Source: Gemmobacter lutimaris
Lineage (GTDB): Bacteria; Pseudomonadota; Alphaproteobacteria; Rhodobacterales; Rhodobacteraceae
DNA length: 64,000 nt
Direction of reading: 5' to 3'
Assembly (NCBI RefSeq): GCF_003570715.1
Contig: NZ_QXXQ01000005.1
Location: 1 to 64,000, forward strand
The position numbers were made by a program, and so were the translations under genes. The first letter of the stretch is position 1. Each line of letters begins with the position of its first letter. Below the pieces are notes generated by a model that saw only the letters and a list, made by a program, of their open reading frames with translations, was not told the origin of the DNA and did no database searches. This document shows, piece after piece, positions 63,180 to 64,000 of the stretch.

Positions 63180-63535
63180 ATGGCTTTGCAATCCTTCGCC
63201 GAAGGGCTCTGGCTGGCGGATGGCCCGGTCTTGCAGATCGCGGGTTTCGGCTACCCGACACGCATGGCGGTGATGTCGCTGCCGGCTGGGGGCCGGTTCG
63301 TCTGGTCGCCGGTTGCGCTGACGCCTGCGCTGCGGCAAGCGGTCGGGGCGTTGGGGCCGGTCCGGCCGTTCCGTGCAAGTTTCGTCTGGCCTTCACCGGG
63401 CCGACGGCGGCGGGTAAGGCGCTGCGCCGCATCCGCGACTGGCCGGTGGAGCGGGTGGTGATGGCGCATGGCGCGCCGGTTACCTCGGATGGCGGGGTCT
63501 TCCTGCGGCGGGCCTTCGGCTGGCTGAAGGTCTGA
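63180..63535 (+). pseudogene. DUF4336-like protein, internally deleted and frameshifted
   Basis: A strong GACAGGAGG ribosome binding site precedes an ATG whose product starts MALQSFAEGLWLADGPVLQI, like DUF4336 proteins of about 230 residues. After ALGPVR the frame changes; in another frame the sequence reads KFRLAFTGPTAAGKALRRIR then WPVERVVMAHGAPV to a stop at 63535, which matches the family's C-terminus. About 100 central residues are missing. The gene is therefore a pseudogene by internal deletion, unless the assembly is wrong. Confidence 0.75.
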
Positions 63536-64000
63536 TTACGCGCGGCGCCGGGCATGCGGGTGCGCGGCGGCATAGACCTCCATCAACCGTGCCGCATCGA
63601 CGCCGGTATAGGCCTGTGTCGTGGACAGAGAGGCATGGCCAAGCAGTTCCTGAATGGCCCGCAGATCGCCGCCCGAGGCCAGAAGATGGGTGGCAAAGCT
63701 GTGGCGCAGCGCATGTGGCGTGGCGCTGGCGGGCAGGCCGAGGCGGTTGCGCGTGCGTTCCATCGCCGCCGCAATCAGGCGCGGGTTCAGTGCGCCGCCG
63801 CGCGTGCCGCGAAACAGCGGCTGATCGGCGGTCAGGTCATAGGGGCAAAGGTCGGCATAGCGTGCCACCGCCTCGCGCGCGGCGGGCAGCACCGGCACCA
63901 GCCGCTGCTTGTTGCCCTTGCCGGTGATGCGCAGCACCTCGGGCAGCGGATGGTCAGCGCCGGTCAGCCCCAGTGCCTCGGAAATCCGCAACCCGCAGCC
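63536..64000 (-). CDS. xerC: Tyrosine recombinase XerC, C-terminal part (runs off window)
   Basis: The last 154 residues of a tyrosine recombinase. Catalytic residues are visible: the arginine in GCGLRISEAL, the lysine in ITGKGNKQRLVPV, HALRHSFATHLL, the second histidine in LLGHASLSTTQ and the nucleophile tyrosine in QAYTGV. The pattern and spacing match the housekeeping XerC that resolves chromosome dimers at dif with XerD. Its stop codon follows directly on the pseudogene's stop, converging. Confidence 0.9.
   Translation of the reverse strand, partial: GCGLRISEALGLTGADHPLPEVLRITGKGNKQRLVPVLPAAREAVARYADLCPYDLTADQPLFRGTRGGALNPRLIAAAMERTRNRLGLPASATPHALRHSFATHLLASGGDLRAIQELLGHASLSTTQAYTGVDAARLMEVYAAAHPHARRRA

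Noticed and set aside
63536-64000. XerC as the integrase of a mobile element
   Set aside because: Sequence motifs fit housekeeping XerC, and it is far from the transposition module with no attachment-site repeats nearby.

Overview
The window is a GC-rich alphaproteobacterial chromosome segment, most likely from the Rhodobacterales (Paracoccaceae). The pointers are the base and codon composition, a phosphatidylcholine synthase of the bacterial Pcs type, long PstA/PstC permeases, an ArgP/LysE pair, and a GC-rich palindrome flanked by 'aatactccgg' and 'gaagcaa' motifs. This placement is an inference from gene content, not from a search.

Positions 1 to about 11,160 are an accessory region. It opens with two broken insertion-sequence genes. 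Next come minus-strand cargo genes: a zinc-ribbon protein, a 68-residue basic protein with a TTG start, a CcdA-like small protein, a soluble FtsH-like AAA+/M41 protease, a 77-residue protein and a protein of an uncharacterised MQDRY-type family. A plus-strand, translationally coupled transposition operon closes it: TnsA-like endonuclease, TnsB/TniA-like DDE transposase and TnsC/TniB-like AAA+ ATPase. No TniQ/TnsD target selector and no CRISPR is present. The non-coding stretches around this operon are rich in hairpins and dyads.

Positions 11,166 to 24,065 hold a catabolic regulon. A divergent IclR regulator faces a long minus-strand operon: tripartite tricarboxylate-type transporter (TctC, TctB, TctA), class-III PLP enzyme, APH-type kinase, GcvT-fused FAD dehydrogenase, Tm-1-like protein, trimethylamine-dehydrogenase-like flavoprotein and short-chain dehydrogenase. 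The combination suggests import and N-demethylation of a methylated amine, followed by phosphorylation and PLP-dependent phospho-elimination. The substrate is not identifiable from sequence.

Positions 24,562 to 44,403 are mixed housekeeping and surface genes: thioesterase, Lhr-type helicase, YmdB-like phosphoesterase, SLC13 permease, YebC, ArgP/ACT/LysE, a DMT permease, UDP-glucose dehydrogenase, a large RTX calcium-binding protein interrupted by one extra G in a G7 run, an RND efflux pump with its adaptor, and an esterase.

Positions 44,523 to 50,800 carry the phosphate regulon pstS-pstC-pstA-pstB-phoU-phoB behind a four-unit PHO box; phoR is not present. Positions 51,066 to 56,844 carry a BMP-type ABC importer coupled to a cytosine-deaminase-like amidohydrolase, probably for nucleobase or nucleoside salvage. 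The rest holds an MFS transporter, peptidase T, an MltB-like transglycosylase, tRNA-Glu, an O6-alkylguanine methyltransferase, a second DMT permease, phosphatidylcholine synthase, a deleted DUF4336-like pseudogene and the C-terminal part of XerC running off the end.
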